The translations under genes and the position numbers were made by a program. A stretch of 30,236 nt of DNA from an uncultured Coprococcus sp. GTDB taxonomy: Bacteria; Bacillota; Clostridia; Lachnospirales; Lachnospiraceae. The stretch spans positions 1 through 30,236 of the forward strand of contig URJI01000023.1 of assembly GCA_900548215.1 (NCBI GenBank), given 5' to 3'. The notes beneath the pieces were generated by a model. That model made no database searches. It worked only from the letters and a program-made list of their open reading frames with translations, and was not told the DNA's origin. This document shows positions 5,903 through 14,819 of this stretch, piece after piece; position 1 is the stretch's first letter; every line of letters starts with the position of its first letter.

Positions 5903-8098
5903 GTGTCAGAGGAAGCTAAAACACACGTACATGTAATCAAAAGAAATGGAGAAGAGGTGACATTTGACCTGTCAAAGATAGAGAATGCCATCAGAGCTGC
6001 CAACAATGAGGTTGACAAACTCCACCAGCTTAACGAATACCAGGTTCACGCCATAGCGGATAATCTGGAGAAACAGATAGAGTCGATGTCCCACGCAGTC
6101 CACGTGGAAGACATTCAGGATATGGTCGAGACAGGCATCATGGAGATGCGAGGCTACGAGGTTGCACAGAAGTATGTGCGTTACCGTTACAAGAGAGAGC
6201 TCGCACGTAAATCCAACACCACGGACAACGGAATTCTTGCGCTCATAGACCATATGAACGAGGAGGTCAATCAGGAAAACTCCAACAAGAATCCAGTGAT
6301 CAACTCAACCCAGCGTGACTACATGGCTGGCGAGGTGTCCAAGGATCTCACAAAAAGAATGCTTCTGCCTGAAGATATTGTGGAGGCTCATGAGGCGGGA
6401 ATCATACATTTCCATGATTCAGACTACTATGCTCAGAAGGAGCACAACTGTGACCTCATCAACCTTGAGGATATGCTGCAGAACGGAACCGTGATCAGTG
6501 AGACCATGATTGAGAAGCCACACAGCTTCTTCACAGCATGCAACGTCACAACTCAGATCGTGGCACAGGTTGCCAGCAACCAGTACGGCGGACAGACATT
6601 TACCCTGTCCCATCTGGCACCATTTGTGGATGTGAGCAGAAAGAAACTCCGTGCACAGGTAATCGAAGAACGCAAGGAGTGCGGAGAATCACTCGACGAC
6701 GCAATCATCGACAAGATCACAGAGAAGAGACTGTTAAACGAGGTCAGAAGCGGAATACAGACTATACAGTATCAGCTCATCACGCTGATGACATGTAACG
6801 GTCAGGCACCATTTGTCACCATGTTCATGTATCTGGATGAGGTCCCTGAGGGACAGACAAGGGATGACCTGGCACTCATCATAGAGGAGGTCCTGAATCA
6901 GAGGATCAGAGGAGTCAAGAACGAGAAGGGAATCTGGATCACACCGGCATTTCCTAAGCTTATATATGTTCTGGACGAGGACAACATCACCACAGATTCC
7001 AAATACTGGTATCTGACCGAGCTTGCCGCCAAATGCACCGCAAAGCGCATGGTTCCTGACTACATCTCCGCCAAAGTCATGAGAGAGATGAAGGACGGCG
7101 ACGTATATCCATGCATGGGCTGCAGATCGTTTCCTACAAAGGAGGACGGCATCAGGAATCCTGATGGATCGCGCAAATATTACGGGCGTTTTAACCAGGG
7201 TGTCGTGACCATCAATCTGGTTGATGTGGCATGTTCATCATACGGCGACATGGACAAATTCTGGAAGATCCTGGACGAACGTCTTGAGCTTTGTCACAAG
7301 GCACTCAGATGCAGACATGAAAGACTGCTCGGAACCATATCAGATGTTGCTCCTATACTGTGGCAGCACGGTGCGCTGGCAAGGCTTAAAAAAGGCGAGA
7401 AGATTGACAAGCTGCTCTTCGGCGGCTATTCAACCATTTCCCTTGGCTATGCAGGTCTCTGCGAGATGTGCGTCCGCATGATCGGCAAGACTCATACATC
7501 CGAGGAGGGCAAGAAATTTGCCCTTGCAGTTATGCAGAAACTCAACGACAAATGTGCTGAGTGGAAGGCAGCTGAGAATATCAGCTACTCTGTATATGGA
7601 ACTCCAATGGAGTCAACCACTTACAAGTTCGCAAAGAATCTGCAGAAGCGTTTCGGAATCATCCCGGGTGTTACAGATAAGAATTATATAACCAACAGCT
7701 ATCATGTACACGTAACTGAACAAATTGATGCCTTCAGCAAATTAAAATTCGAGTCAGAATTCCAGAAGCTGTCCCCGGGTGGCGCCATCAGTTATGTCGA
7801 GGTTCCAAACCTCCAGAACAATATAGACGCAGTTCTTGAAGTCATGAAGTTCATATACGACAACATTCTCTATGCTGAACTGAACACCAAGAGCGACTAT
7901 TGTGAGAAATGTGGCTATGACGGCGAGATCAAGATAGTGACAGACGACTACGGCAAGCTGGTGTGGGAGTGCCCTAACTGCGGCAACCGTGACCAGAACA
8001 CTCTCTTCGTCGCAAGGCGTACCTGCGGTTATATCGGAACCCAGTTCTGGAACCAGGGACGTACACAGGAGATAAAGGACAGAGTGCTTCATCTGTAG
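5903..8098 (+). CDS. nrdD: Anaerobic ribonucleoside-triphosphate reductase (class III)
   Basis: NrdD reduces ribonucleoside triphosphates to deoxynucleotides in anaerobes, using a glycyl radical made by the radical-SAM activase NrdG. The 731-residue protein has an N-terminal ATP-cone (about 5-100, VIKRNGEEVTFDLSKIENAI) for allosteric control, then the barrel domain. It ends with a four-Cys zinc site (CEKCGYDG and CPNCGN) and the glycyl-radical motif RRTCGYIGTQFW, with Gly709 as the radical residue. I chose the GTG at 5903 because GAGGGAGG precedes it by 8 bases and it begins near the ATP-cone; the in-frame ATG at 5846 adds 19 residues without a ribosome site. No nrdG follows: a strong terminator comes 33 bases after the stop. 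Two NrdR boxes imply NrdR repression. Confidence 0.96.
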   Translation: MSEEAKTHVHVIKRNGEEVTFDLSKIENAIRAANNEVDKLHQLNEYQVHAIADNLEKQIESMSHAVHVEDIQDMVETGIMEMRGYEVAQKYVRYRYKRELARKSNTTDNGILALIDHMNEEVNQENSNKNPVINSTQRDYMAGEVSKDLTKRMLLPEDIVEAHEAGIIHFHDSDYYAQKEHNCDLINLEDMLQNGTVISETMIEKPHSFFTACNVTTQIVAQVASNQYGGQTFTLSHLAPFVDVSRKKLRAQVIEERKECGESLDDAIIDKITEKRLLNEVRSGIQTIQYQLITLMTCNGQAPFVTMFMYLDEVPEGQTRDDLALIIEEVLNQRIRGVKNEKGIWITPAFPKLIYVLDEDNITTDSKYWYLTELAAKCTAKRMVPDYISAKVMREMKDGDVYPCMGCRSFPTKEDGIRNPDGSRKYYGRFNQGVVTINLVDVACSSYGDMDKFWKILDERLELCHKALRCRHERLLGTISDVAPILWQHGALARLKKGEKIDKLLFGGYSTISLGYAGLCEMCVRMIGKTHTSEEGKKFALAVMQKLNDKCAEWKAAENISYSVYGTPMESTTYKFAKNLQKRFGIIPGVTDKNYITNSYHVHVTEQIDAFSKLKFESEFQKLSPGGAISYVEVPNLQNNIDAVLEVMKFIYDNILYAELNTKSDYCEKCGYDGEIKIVTDDYGKLVWECPNCGNRDQNTLFVARRTCGYIGTQFWNQGRTQEIKDRVLHL

Positions 8099-8130
8099 AA
8101 TAGACCATATTAAAAAGAAATATTATTAAT

Positions 8131-8196
8131 AAAACCACAGGCAGTCAAGTTGTTTATGAGCTTACCTCAAAAATCAACTGACTGCCTGTGGTTTTT
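8131..8196. terminator. Strong bidirectional terminator after nrdD
   Basis: Arms 8131-8152 and 8175-8196 (core ACCACAGGCAGTCA) pair over about 21 bases with one bulge and end in GGTTTTT on the plus strand. The 5' A run makes it usable also for the convergent minus-strand lipoprotein gene. Confidence 0.85.
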
Positions 8197-8281
8197 ATCA
8201 CTTCCGTACTTCATTACATTTTTATCAGGATCTATCCTACCCTCATGTAAGCGGCATCATCTGCAAAATGTAATATTTCCC

Positions 8282-9727
8282 CTAGAACTCCTGCCAAAGG
8301 TTCATCTTCTTGGCATTCTCCACTATATCTATACAACTTCCATCTAGTGCGTTGATGCACACGATCTGTGATATCTCTCCCTGGGAATTTTCACCCCGAA
8401 GCTCCTCGCTCTGTGTAAATACCCATGCCGGTATGTAACACAGACTGCCTGAATCATCTGCGGTTGCTATATATTTGAGCTCAACCTTGTTAAAGGCTAT
8501 CTTGCCATATCTAGTCTGATATTTTTCATAATATGCAGCGATGTTTTCATTTGCTTTGGCAATCATGTCATCCCAGCTCAGTATGTTCACATCCTCATCT
8601 TTAAGGGATGACGGATCCGTGTATAGATCTGCGTACATGCTTATGATTCCATCATCATTTATGCACATAATTGCGTAATCATTGATATCCATCATATATC
8701 CGTTCTGGCTCTGAAGATTATCCACGTTGTATATCGTACCCATTCCGGTCTTTGCGCCGTATATAGTTCTGTTCAGCAGGATCGAATATCCATCCACCTT
8801 GCTCTGCAGGACATCTCCGTCGTCATTTGACCAGATTCTCACAAGGGGCTCCACGCTGGTCTTCTCCATTCCATCTATTCCCATCTTGCTGAGGAAATTC
8901 ATTGCCTCTGATATTGCATCACTCTCTGTCATCTTGCTCTCATTTGCAGCATCAGTCAGGTCTACATTGGTCGCCTGGCTCACGCCTGTCACATATGTGT
9001 ACTCAGCTCCGCTCACGCCATCCAGATACTTGTTGTTCTCTGTCTCAGTCTCTGAAAATGACACAAACATTCCTGCATCGTACTTTTCATCTCCACATTC
9101 TGACACTGACAGTGAATATTCTTTGTCTCCATACTTTCCTATATACTCACCATATGGATCATCATAATTCTCAAGTGCAGGAAGAGAATCCGGTGCATCC
9201 TTCATCTTTTTCTTGTACTCCTCTATCTGGCTGTCATACCAGGCATCTGATGAATCATCCCCCTGATCTGCTGCCTGCTTCTTGTACTTCTCAGCCATCT
9301 CGATCATATTTTTCAGCTCATCCTTTGTCTGCATATCATCTTTTCTGATATAAATTCCCTGCGACTTGTCAAGCGAGCCTTCAACTATGCTCTGTATCTG
9401 TGATGCATCAAACTTCATGGTACTGTAATAAACCTTCTTCATCTTATCCGCATCAGGAACCTCTATTGAATCAGCCACGCAGCTTATCTCCGAAAGTCCG
9501 GAATTTCCTACATCAAATGTCTGGTCACATTTGTCCGGCACACCAAGACTCTTTGCCAGTCCACTCTTTCCCGAGTCTTCTCCTGCATCGTCACTGTATC
9601 CGCTGCCTAAGCCATCCCCATCAATTGAATAATCCACCTTCTTACTTCCACAGCCGCAAAGCTGCGTAGCCATCACTCCCACCAGCACGCATGCCGCAAT
9701 TCTTGTCGCTCTCTTTGATCTTCTCAT
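8282..9727 (-). CDS. Lipoprotein, unknown function (paralog 1)
   Basis: This 481-residue protein has a basic N-terminus, a hydrophobic stretch and a lipobox (Leu-Cys-Gly-Cys26), so it is probably lipid-anchored outside the membrane. Its mature part carries acidic stretches, a Lys/Glu-rich helical region near 120-180, and a C-terminal half with paired motifs. These are SEAMNFLSKMGIDGM, NGYMMDINDYAIMCINDDG, ILSWDDMIAKANENIAAYYEKY, a CYIPAWVF strand and CINALDGSCIDI. The last motif resembles the end of PepSY/YycH-like folds. The upstream gene at 9759 has the same motifs in the same order, so the two are tandem paralogs 31 bases apart. I do not recognise a function (perhaps DUF6034-like, from memory). 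Confidence 0.8.
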   Translation of the reverse strand: MRRSKRATRIAACVLVGVMATQLCGCGSKKVDYSIDGDGLGSGYSDDAGEDSGKSGLAKSLGVPDKCDQTFDVGNSGLSEISCVADSIEVPDADKMKKVYYSTMKFDASQIQSIVEGSLDKSQGIYIRKDDMQTKDELKNMIEMAEKYKKQAADQGDDSSDAWYDSQIEEYKKKMKDAPDSLPALENYDDPYGEYIGKYGDKEYSLSVSECGDEKYDAGMFVSFSETETENNKYLDGVSGAEYTYVTGVSQATNVDLTDAANESKMTESDAISEAMNFLSKMGIDGMEKTSVEPLVRIWSNDDGDVLQSKVDGYSILLNRTIYGAKTGMGTIYNVDNLQSQNGYMMDINDYAIMCINDDGIISMYADLYTDPSSLKDEDVNILSWDDMIAKANENIAAYYEKYQTRYGKIAFNKVELKYIATADDSGSLCYIPAWVFTQSEELRGENSQGEISQIVCINALDGSCIDIVENAKKMNLWQEF

Positions 9728-9758
9728 AATATTTTTCCTCTCTTTCCTATTTGTGCGA

Positions 9759-11246
9759 TTACCTTGTCAAAGTTTTTATTCCTCCATCGCCATCATCATA
9801 ACTGAACCAGGTACCCAGTGTCTTTGCGGTCTCAGCTATGTCTATAAGACTTCCATCAATTGCATTTATGTACACCATCTGCACTATGTTATGATATGCA
9901 GCGCCATCATCTAAAATGTCTTTATCATCTTCCTCAGTAAGCGTCCATGCCGGAACATACGCAAGACTTCCGTCATCCTTTCTGCACGGCACATACAAAA
10001 GCCTGGCACTGTCAAATTGCACCTTGGAGTATGCCGTAGGATATTTCCTGTAATACTCTGAAATGTTGTCATTTGCCCGCTCCAGCATATCAGTCCAGCT
10101 AAGCAGCCCTGTATCTTCCCTGACAAATGAATCCGGATCCGTAGTCAGCCTTGCTCTCACACTGAACACACCTTTATCATCTACATACACCGAAGCAAGA
10201 TCCCCGTCATGCATGACATATCCCTTATCATTTTTCAGGTTATCTACACCAGTGGGATCCTCGTACACCACAGGGATTCCGGCGATCTGTCTGCCAAATT
10301 GAAATACATAACCATTTTTTTCTGTCTTTATGCACGTCATACTTCCGTTGAGCCACGTCCTGATCACAGCCTGAGAACTCCTGAATGCCATCCCCGATAT
10401 TCCGAGCTTATCCAGAAATTCCTGCGCCATGATCCTTGCAGAATTCTCGTCCAGACTGCACACATTCTGCTCATCTCCGGCATCCACTCCAGAATCAACC
10501 TCACCCACGGTCTCGGTGACAACCGCATCAGGCACATTTGCCAGATAATCCTGGTCACGGCTTGCATCTGCGCTGTACTCAACACTCACGCCTGATGCCC
10601 CTTCATCCTTGTCTCCTCCGGATATCCACAGACTAAACTTATCTCCATCACTCTGACCTACATATATCTTGTCTGATGTATACTCTGCCACCGGTCTGTA
10701 GGTATCAGGAGCACTCGCCATTCTGATTTTCTCAGCAGCGATATCACTGTCATACATATCTGCCACATCCGTTTTTCCTTCTTTAAGAGCCTGGTCACGG
10801 TACGCTTCGATAAGGTCTATCCCCTGCTGTATTTCCTCCTTTGTCATATTCTCATCACCATCGTCGCGGCAGTATATCCCCTCCGACTTGTCAAATACGC
10901 CCTCCACCATGGATTGTATTTTTTCCTGAGTCAGTTCTATCCTGTCGAAACCAACAATGTACGCTCTATCCGTCCCTGGCACATCTATGTCATCGGTGTC
11001 CAGACTTATCTCCGAAAGCCTGGATTTCCCTGTGTCAAATGTGGTCTTACAGGAATCTGGTACACCAAGCTTCGCCCTTAGCGATGCCCCGACATTCTCC
11101 TGTATGGAATCTCCGTATATGTATGTTGTCCGGGTCTCTCCCTGCGCTGAATTTCCATTCACCATCTCACATCCACACAGGGACAGTGATATAGCACCAG
11201 CCATTATCAGAGCCAATCTTCCGGAGTATTTTGTCATGTCTATCAT
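9759..11246 (-). CDS. Lipoprotein, unknown function (paralog 2)
   Basis: From the ATG at 11246 this is a 495-residue lipoprotein with a lipobox at Leu-Cys-Gly-Cys26. GAAGGG precedes that ATG by about 11 bases; an in-frame GTG at 11279 would add 11 residues and is less convincing. It matches its downstream neighbour along its length: FDTGKSRLSEIS, SVEGVFDKSEGIY-type, AQEFLDKLGISGM, DKGYVMHDGDLASVYVDDKG, LLSWTDMLERANDNISEYYRKY, AYVPAWTLT and VYINAIDGSLIDIAETAK. The conserved middle and C-terminal blocks suggest a shared fold that binds something at the outer membrane face. The pair probably forms one operon. Confidence 0.8.
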   Translation of the reverse strand: MIDMTKYSGRLALIMAGAISLSLCGCEMVNGNSAQGETRTTYIYGDSIQENVGASLRAKLGVPDSCKTTFDTGKSRLSEISLDTDDIDVPGTDRAYIVGFDRIELTQEKIQSMVEGVFDKSEGIYCRDDGDENMTKEEIQQGIDLIEAYRDQALKEGKTDVADMYDSDIAAEKIRMASAPDTYRPVAEYTSDKIYVGQSDGDKFSLWISGGDKDEGASGVSVEYSADASRDQDYLANVPDAVVTETVGEVDSGVDAGDEQNVCSLDENSARIMAQEFLDKLGISGMAFRSSQAVIRTWLNGSMTCIKTEKNGYVFQFGRQIAGIPVVYEDPTGVDNLKNDKGYVMHDGDLASVYVDDKGVFSVRARLTTDPDSFVREDTGLLSWTDMLERANDNISEYYRKYPTAYSKVQFDSARLLYVPCRKDDGSLAYVPAWTLTEEDDKDILDDGAAYHNIVQMVYINAIDGSLIDIAETAKTLGTWFSYDDGDGGIKTLTR

Positions 11247-11433
11247 ACGTTTTTTATCCCTTCTTTTTTCATAACTCACCTGTTTGCATGGGGTGCGCCT
11301 GCCAGGGCTTTTTCTCTCTCTTGATGAAATTTTACTTGAAAATCTGATTAAGAAACAATTACCCTCTTCTTTAAGAAATTCTTAAGAGTTCCTGCCCCAG
11401 ATGGCATATCAGACTACAGTTAAGCTTCTTCTC

Positions 11434-11457
11434 TCCCTATTCTGATCCCTATTCTGG
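11434..11457. repeat. 12-bp tandem duplication upstream of lipoprotein pair
   Basis: TCCCTATTCTGA and TCCCTATTCTGG are adjacent copies. An imperfect palindrome of TTAAGAAATTCTTAAG type lies just below, near 11370-11388. Either could be a control site for the lipoprotein operon, but I cannot assign a regulator. Confidence 0.4.
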
Positions 11458-11486
11458 TCAAAGGAAAAAATTGCTGTCAAACAAAA

Positions 11487-11531
11487 AAAGATCCTTCCCG
11501 CCCAGCAGCCAGCCAGACAGAAAAGATCTTT
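11487..11531 (-). terminator. Intrinsic terminator of the 92-aa membrane protein gene
   Basis: On the minus strand AAAGATC (11531-11525) pairs with GATCTTT (11493-11487), and the stem is followed by further Ts. It lies just after the stop of the gene at 11550. Confidence 0.65.
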
Positions 11532-11549
11532 GTAATTCTCCGTATATCA

Positions 11550-11828
11550 TTAAGCCCCTGCAAATACGAGGAGCAATATCACACCCACAAGTGTCAGCAC
11601 ACCGCCGACAAGAAAAGCCGTCTTAAACCACTTCTCTTCACCTGTTATATGCTCAAATGTATCGTCCTCAACCTCCACGTAACTTAGTGCCGTCATTACC
11701 AGAAGTCCAAGCCCGGTAAATATTGCAGACACAGGAGGAATCTTTATAAATGGAAGAACATACAAAATAAAATATACAATGTCACATCCCAGAAAGATAA
11801 ACAGCTTTTTTCCATACTTTTCCAACAT
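11550..11828 (-). CDS. Small integral membrane protein, unknown
   Basis: A 92-residue protein with three hydrophobic segments (about 8-28, 33-48 and 70-90) and an acidic loop (VEVEDDTFEHITGEEKW) between the second and third. A purine-rich AAAGGAGAG sequence precedes the ATG. It is followed by its own terminator. It lies 65 bases downstream of the ThrE-type exporter gene on the same strand and may be cotranscribed. The family is not recognised. Confidence 0.7.
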   Translation of the reverse strand: MLEKYGKKLFIFLGCDIVYFILYVLPFIKIPPVSAIFTGLGLLVMTALSYVEVEDDTFEHITGEEKWFKTAFLVGGVLTLVGVILLLVFAGA

Positions 11829-11893
11829 AATACATACTCTCCTTTATCCGGTATTTACATCAGCTTGTATAATAACACCATCGGCTCACGGAC

Positions 11894-12343
11894 TCAAGCC
11901 CGGCTGCGCTTTCCCTTTAATTTCTTTATTATATCGTCACATCCACATACGGCACTTATCCCCACAGCAATCCCGAGGACAAACAGTATCGTATCATTGC
12001 CACGTGCACTAGCCGTCACCCAGTCCGAGTCAAATGCCGCGCTCAGGGTATAGTATAGCGGTGCTCCGGGAAGAAGCGGTATAAGCCCCACTATCAAATA
12101 CTGATTTGCCGGAGCTTTCATTATCCTCGCGGCAGCCTCAGCAAAAATTGCTGCCCACAAACTGGCAATAAGTGAAGGAACAAACACATCGTCTACGACC
12201 TTTCCAATCAAAATGTACACTACCCATGTACACATTCCGTTTATCGCCGCCGGTATCACATTTCTCTTTCCTAGATTGAACATAAAAGCAAATCCCAGCG
12301 AACCTAATAGAGCTGTGACAACCTGTATGATCGTTTGCTGCAC
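11894..12343 (-). CDS. Threonine/serine exporter family protein, C-terminal half (YjjB-type)
   Basis: ThrE-family carriers have a DUF1212 half and a DUF3815 half; here they are separate proteins, as in E. coli YjjP/YjjB. This 149-residue half has about four or five membrane helices and the family blocks FNLGKRNVIPAAINGMCTW, AEAAARIMKAPANQYLIVGLIPLLPGAPLYYT and a basic C-terminus. The start is a GTG at 12343, 9 bases after AGGAGG; that site overlaps the stop of the partner gene, showing coupling. The ATG at 12385 would add unrelated residues. The pair probably exports small hydroxy amino acids or a carboxylate; the substrate is inference. Confidence 0.88.
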   Translation of the reverse strand: MQQTIIQVVTALLGSLGFAFMFNLGKRNVIPAAINGMCTWVVYILIGKVVDDVFVPSLIASLWAAIFAEAAARIMKAPANQYLIVGLIPLLPGAPLYYTLSAAFDSDWVTASARGNDTILFVLGIAVGISAVCGCDDIIKKLKGKRSRA

Positions 12344-12356
12344 TTGTCTGCACCTC

Positions 12357-13169
12357 CTAAATCGTGATAAATACCGCCAGGGCAAATCCGCACGCTATCG
12401 CCGCCGCCCAGAGCAGCGACTCAACCAGCCTCAGGCTTCCTGTTATAGTATCCCCGACAAACATGTCCTTCACCGCATTTGTCAGCGCAAGCCCCGGGAT
12501 CAGCAGCATGATATCTCCTATCATGACCTTGTCCTCATGTATTGGAAGCACGTGCCCTGCCAGTCCGATCAGTACGCCCGTGACAAATGAACTCAGGAAA
12601 TTAAACAGTATGTTGTTGGTGCATATCGGGGCAAAATACATCTGCATCAGCCATATCCCCACAGCAAATGCCGCCGCCATAACTCCATCAAGTATGCTTC
12701 CGCCGAAGAATACCGCAAGCGCTCCCGCCGCCAGCACGCTTCCCACGCACACCCGGAGTCTCGGCGCTGATGCCTGCTCTATCTCTTCAATTCGTTCTTT
12801 CAGACCCTCAGTGGCTAGTGGCTGTCTGCAATACTCTCTGCTCAGGGCATTTATCCGCTCCAGCTTCCAGAAGTCCGTCTTTGTCCCATCCCTGGTTCCT
12901 CTGGTCATGGAGCACACCGATCCATCCGGCATGTTCATGGTACATACCAGAGTGGATGTAATAGCAAATACGTCCATACGCTCTGCTCCATAAGCAGCTC
13001 CCATTCGTCTGAGTGTATCCTCCACTCTCTTCACCTCCGAGCCATTCCGGATCATCATGGCTCCCACATCCATGAACAGACCGAGCATTTTCACATCCTC
13101 CGGCCTTCCTTGAGACATATCCCGCAGCTTCTCCATCCCGCTGTGCCTGTCAATATCCGCCATACCCAT
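12357..13169 (-). CDS. Threonine/serine exporter family protein, N-terminal half (YjjP-type)
   Basis: A 270-residue DUF1212-type protein. The cytoplasmic N-terminal part (about 1-115) carries the conserved GAMMIRNGSEVKRVEDTL and FAITSTLVCTM segments. About five membrane helices follow, including the ISSFVTG-like and MIGDIMLLIPGLALTNAVKDM regions, where the Pro-Gly loop is typical of ThrE. The chosen ATG at 13169 follows AAGGATGG by about 7 bases; the upstream in-frame ATG at 13208 lacks a ribosome site. It is the first gene of the pair and should form the transporter with the protein at 11894. Confidence 0.9.
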   Translation of the reverse strand: MGMADIDRHSGMEKLRDMSQGRPEDVKMLGLFMDVGAMMIRNGSEVKRVEDTLRRMGAAYGAERMDVFAITSTLVCTMNMPDGSVCSMTRGTRDGTKTDFWKLERINALSREYCRQPLATEGLKERIEEIEQASAPRLRVCVGSVLAAGALAVFFGGSILDGVMAAAFAVGIWLMQMYFAPICTNNILFNFLSSFVTGVLIGLAGHVLPIHEDKVMIGDIMLLIPGLALTNAVKDMFVGDTITGSLRLVESLLWAAAIACGFALAVFITI

Positions 13170-13211
13170 ATGCCACCATCCTTTTTGTACAGATATACCG
13201 CATGCCATTAT

Positions 13212-13931
13212 CTATCTCATTGGAACCTGCTGGAAATACTGGTGTCTTCTCTCATCCACTATTTTCTCCAGTTCCTTCTGATTGTGGTTATATATCTTAT
13301 TTAGCTCATCGTTGTATCCTATTATTATGTATGGAACCACACTTTCTATGTATGCAAGGGTGTCATCACAGTCCTTCTCCTTCTTCATCGGAAGCGCCAT
13401 TCCGCTGCCATCATTCAGCCTGACCTCGATCTGGTAAAACTTACCCGCCTTGATTCCGTATACTCTGTTCTGGGTTATGAGCTTATATACCCACATAAGC
13501 TCCCTGGTCTCGGCAAAATTCACCGTGTCACCCTTGATATACATGAAGAACTCGTTATTTAATCTGAGGCCATTAACTGCGGCACCTGATCTGTAAAACT
13601 GCTCTATCCTCTCCATCTCATATTCAGGATTTGACTTCTTCTTGCAGTAATCCAGCACGTCTCTTATGTTGCTCTGCCTTATTGCCAGAGATACAAACCA
13701 TGCCGCAAATGCGAGAAACATCGCGGATACAAGCCCTATCCATATTGATTCTTCATCTGCCCCCATTGCTGCAACAACACCGGCGATTCCGATTGCTGCA
13801 AATATCACTGCTCCAATAACACATTTTATCCTGTACTTTGTTCCAAGCTTCTTTATCATCTGTTTTAACCCCATTTTCTTATTATGTCGTGCATCGTTTT
13901 CGATATCTGACAAATCTCCCTTTACATGCAT
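13212..13931 (-). CDS. Membrane protein with two helices and a PH-like cytoplasmic part, unknown
   Basis: A 239-residue protein with a basic N-terminus, two adjacent membrane segments (about 36-58 and 62-83) and a soluble C-terminal domain of about 150 residues. That domain holds YRSGAAVNGLRLNNEFFMYI, MWVYKL and GKFYQIEVRLNDG. The strand pattern recalls small bacterial PH-like domains, but this is an impression. The start is not secure: only a weak AGGCAG precedes the ATG at 13931, and the Met at residue 20 is an alternative. It lies between truA and the ThrE pair on the same strand. The family is not recognised with certainty. Confidence 0.7.
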   Translation of the reverse strand: MHVKGDLSDIENDARHNKKMGLKQMIKKLGTKYRIKCVIGAVIFAAIGIAGVVAAMGADEESIWIGLVSAMFLAFAAWFVSLAIRQSNIRDVLDYCKKKSNPEYEMERIEQFYRSGAAVNGLRLNNEFFMYIKGDTVNFAETRELMWVYKLITQNRVYGIKAGKFYQIEVRLNDGSGMALPMKKEKDCDDTLAYIESVVPYIIIGYNDELNKIYNHNQKELEKIVDERRHQYFQQVPMR

Positions 13932-13976
13932 ACTTTCTGCCTATATCACAACATTCAAGCAGCTGTTGCCGTCTTC

Positions 13977-14720
13977 TCAGTCATATTCAACCGCCATAAG
14001 GCATAAACCATGCGGCGGCGCCGTAGGCCCTGCAAGCTGCCTGTCTATCCCCACTATGATCTCCGGCATATGCTCCGCATCAATATGTCCATATCCTACC
14101 TCCACCAGAGTTCCGGTGAGTATCCTCACCATGTTCTGCAAAAAGCCATTTCCATGGAATCTCATGCGGACGTAGTCTCCCTCCTTGACTATCTCCACAT
14201 CATATATGATTCTCACCGTGGACTTCTTCATCTTGTTATTGCCACAAAATGATCTGAAATCATGCTTTCCGACAAGATACGATGCAGCCTTTTTCATCGC
14301 ATCTACATCAAGTGCACTGCCCTGCGGCACACACCACACATAATTTCTGTTAAACACAGGTTTCTCAGCACCTACATACAGCGTGTATTCGTAGATTTTA
14401 CCGGTTGCATTCAGCCTTGCGTGAAACCTGTCCCCAGCCACAGCAACATCACGCGCGCAGATATCCGCAGGCAGATATCTGTTCAGATAATCCTTTATCT
14501 CATCAGGTGTCATATCTGTATTCAGCCTTCCGCTTGCGACCATGGCTCTGGCATGGACACCCGCATCAGTCCTGCCTGCACCATGGATATCGACATTTGC
14601 ATCGACCATCCTGGTGAGAACCGCCTCTATTCGCCCCTCCACTGTATCCGCATTTGTCTTGCTCTCCCAGCCGTGATAGCGGGTGCCATCATAGCTGAAA
14701 TTAAATCTGTAATTTACCAT
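13977..14720 (-). CDS. truA: tRNA pseudouridine(38-40) synthase
   Basis: TruA isomerises uridines 38-40 in the anticodon arm of many tRNAs. The 247-residue protein starts MVNYRFNFSYDGTRYHGW, the usual TruA opening, and has the catalytic Asp52 in GAGRTDAGVHA. The YEYTLY, HDFRSFC and GNGFLQNMVRILTGTLVEVG blocks follow in order. The start at 14720 has GAGAGGAC upstream. An in-frame ATG at 14771 exists, but its extra 17 residues are encoded by the palindromic repeat at 14732-14818, so it is rejected. Confidence 0.95.
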   Translation of the reverse strand: MVNYRFNFSYDGTRYHGWESKTNADTVEGRIEAVLTRMVDANVDIHGAGRTDAGVHARAMVASGRLNTDMTPDEIKDYLNRYLPADICARDVAVAGDRFHARLNATGKIYEYTLYVGAEKPVFNRNYVWCVPQGSALDVDAMKKAASYLVGKHDFRSFCGNNKMKKSTVRIIYDVEIVKEGDYVRMRFHGNGFLQNMVRILTGTLVEVGYGHIDAEHMPEIIVGIDRQLAGPTAPPHGLCLMAVEYD

Positions 14721-14731
14721 ATGTCCTCTCC

Positions 14732-14818
14732 AGGGACGTTCCTTCTGTAACGAGGAGTGTCCCTCTGTCATATAAATCCAATACAGGGGACACTCCTCGT
14801 TACAAAAGAAGCGTCCCT
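14732..14818. repeat. REP-like 87-bp inverted repeat
   Basis: Two 32-base arms (14732-14763 and 14787-14818) match at 29 of 32 positions around a 23-base loop. They share the core GTAACGAGGAGTGTCCC. It fills the gap between the acetyltransferase stop and truA. Size and shape fit a non-autonomous REP/MITE-like element. It could also act as an intercistronic hairpin. Confidence 0.75.
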
Positions 14819-14819
14819 A

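Noticed and set aside
5629..5919. 96-aa plus-strand frame in the nrdD leader
   Set aside because: It has no ribosome site, its Cys-Arg-Lys-Arg-Gln repeats come only from the 21-bp DNA repeat, and it runs across the nrdD start.
8727..9348. Long plus-strand frames inside the lipoprotein genes
   Set aside because: They are antisense shadows with Ser/His/Pro-rich composition and no ribosome sites. The minus-strand proteins have lipoboxes and paralogy.
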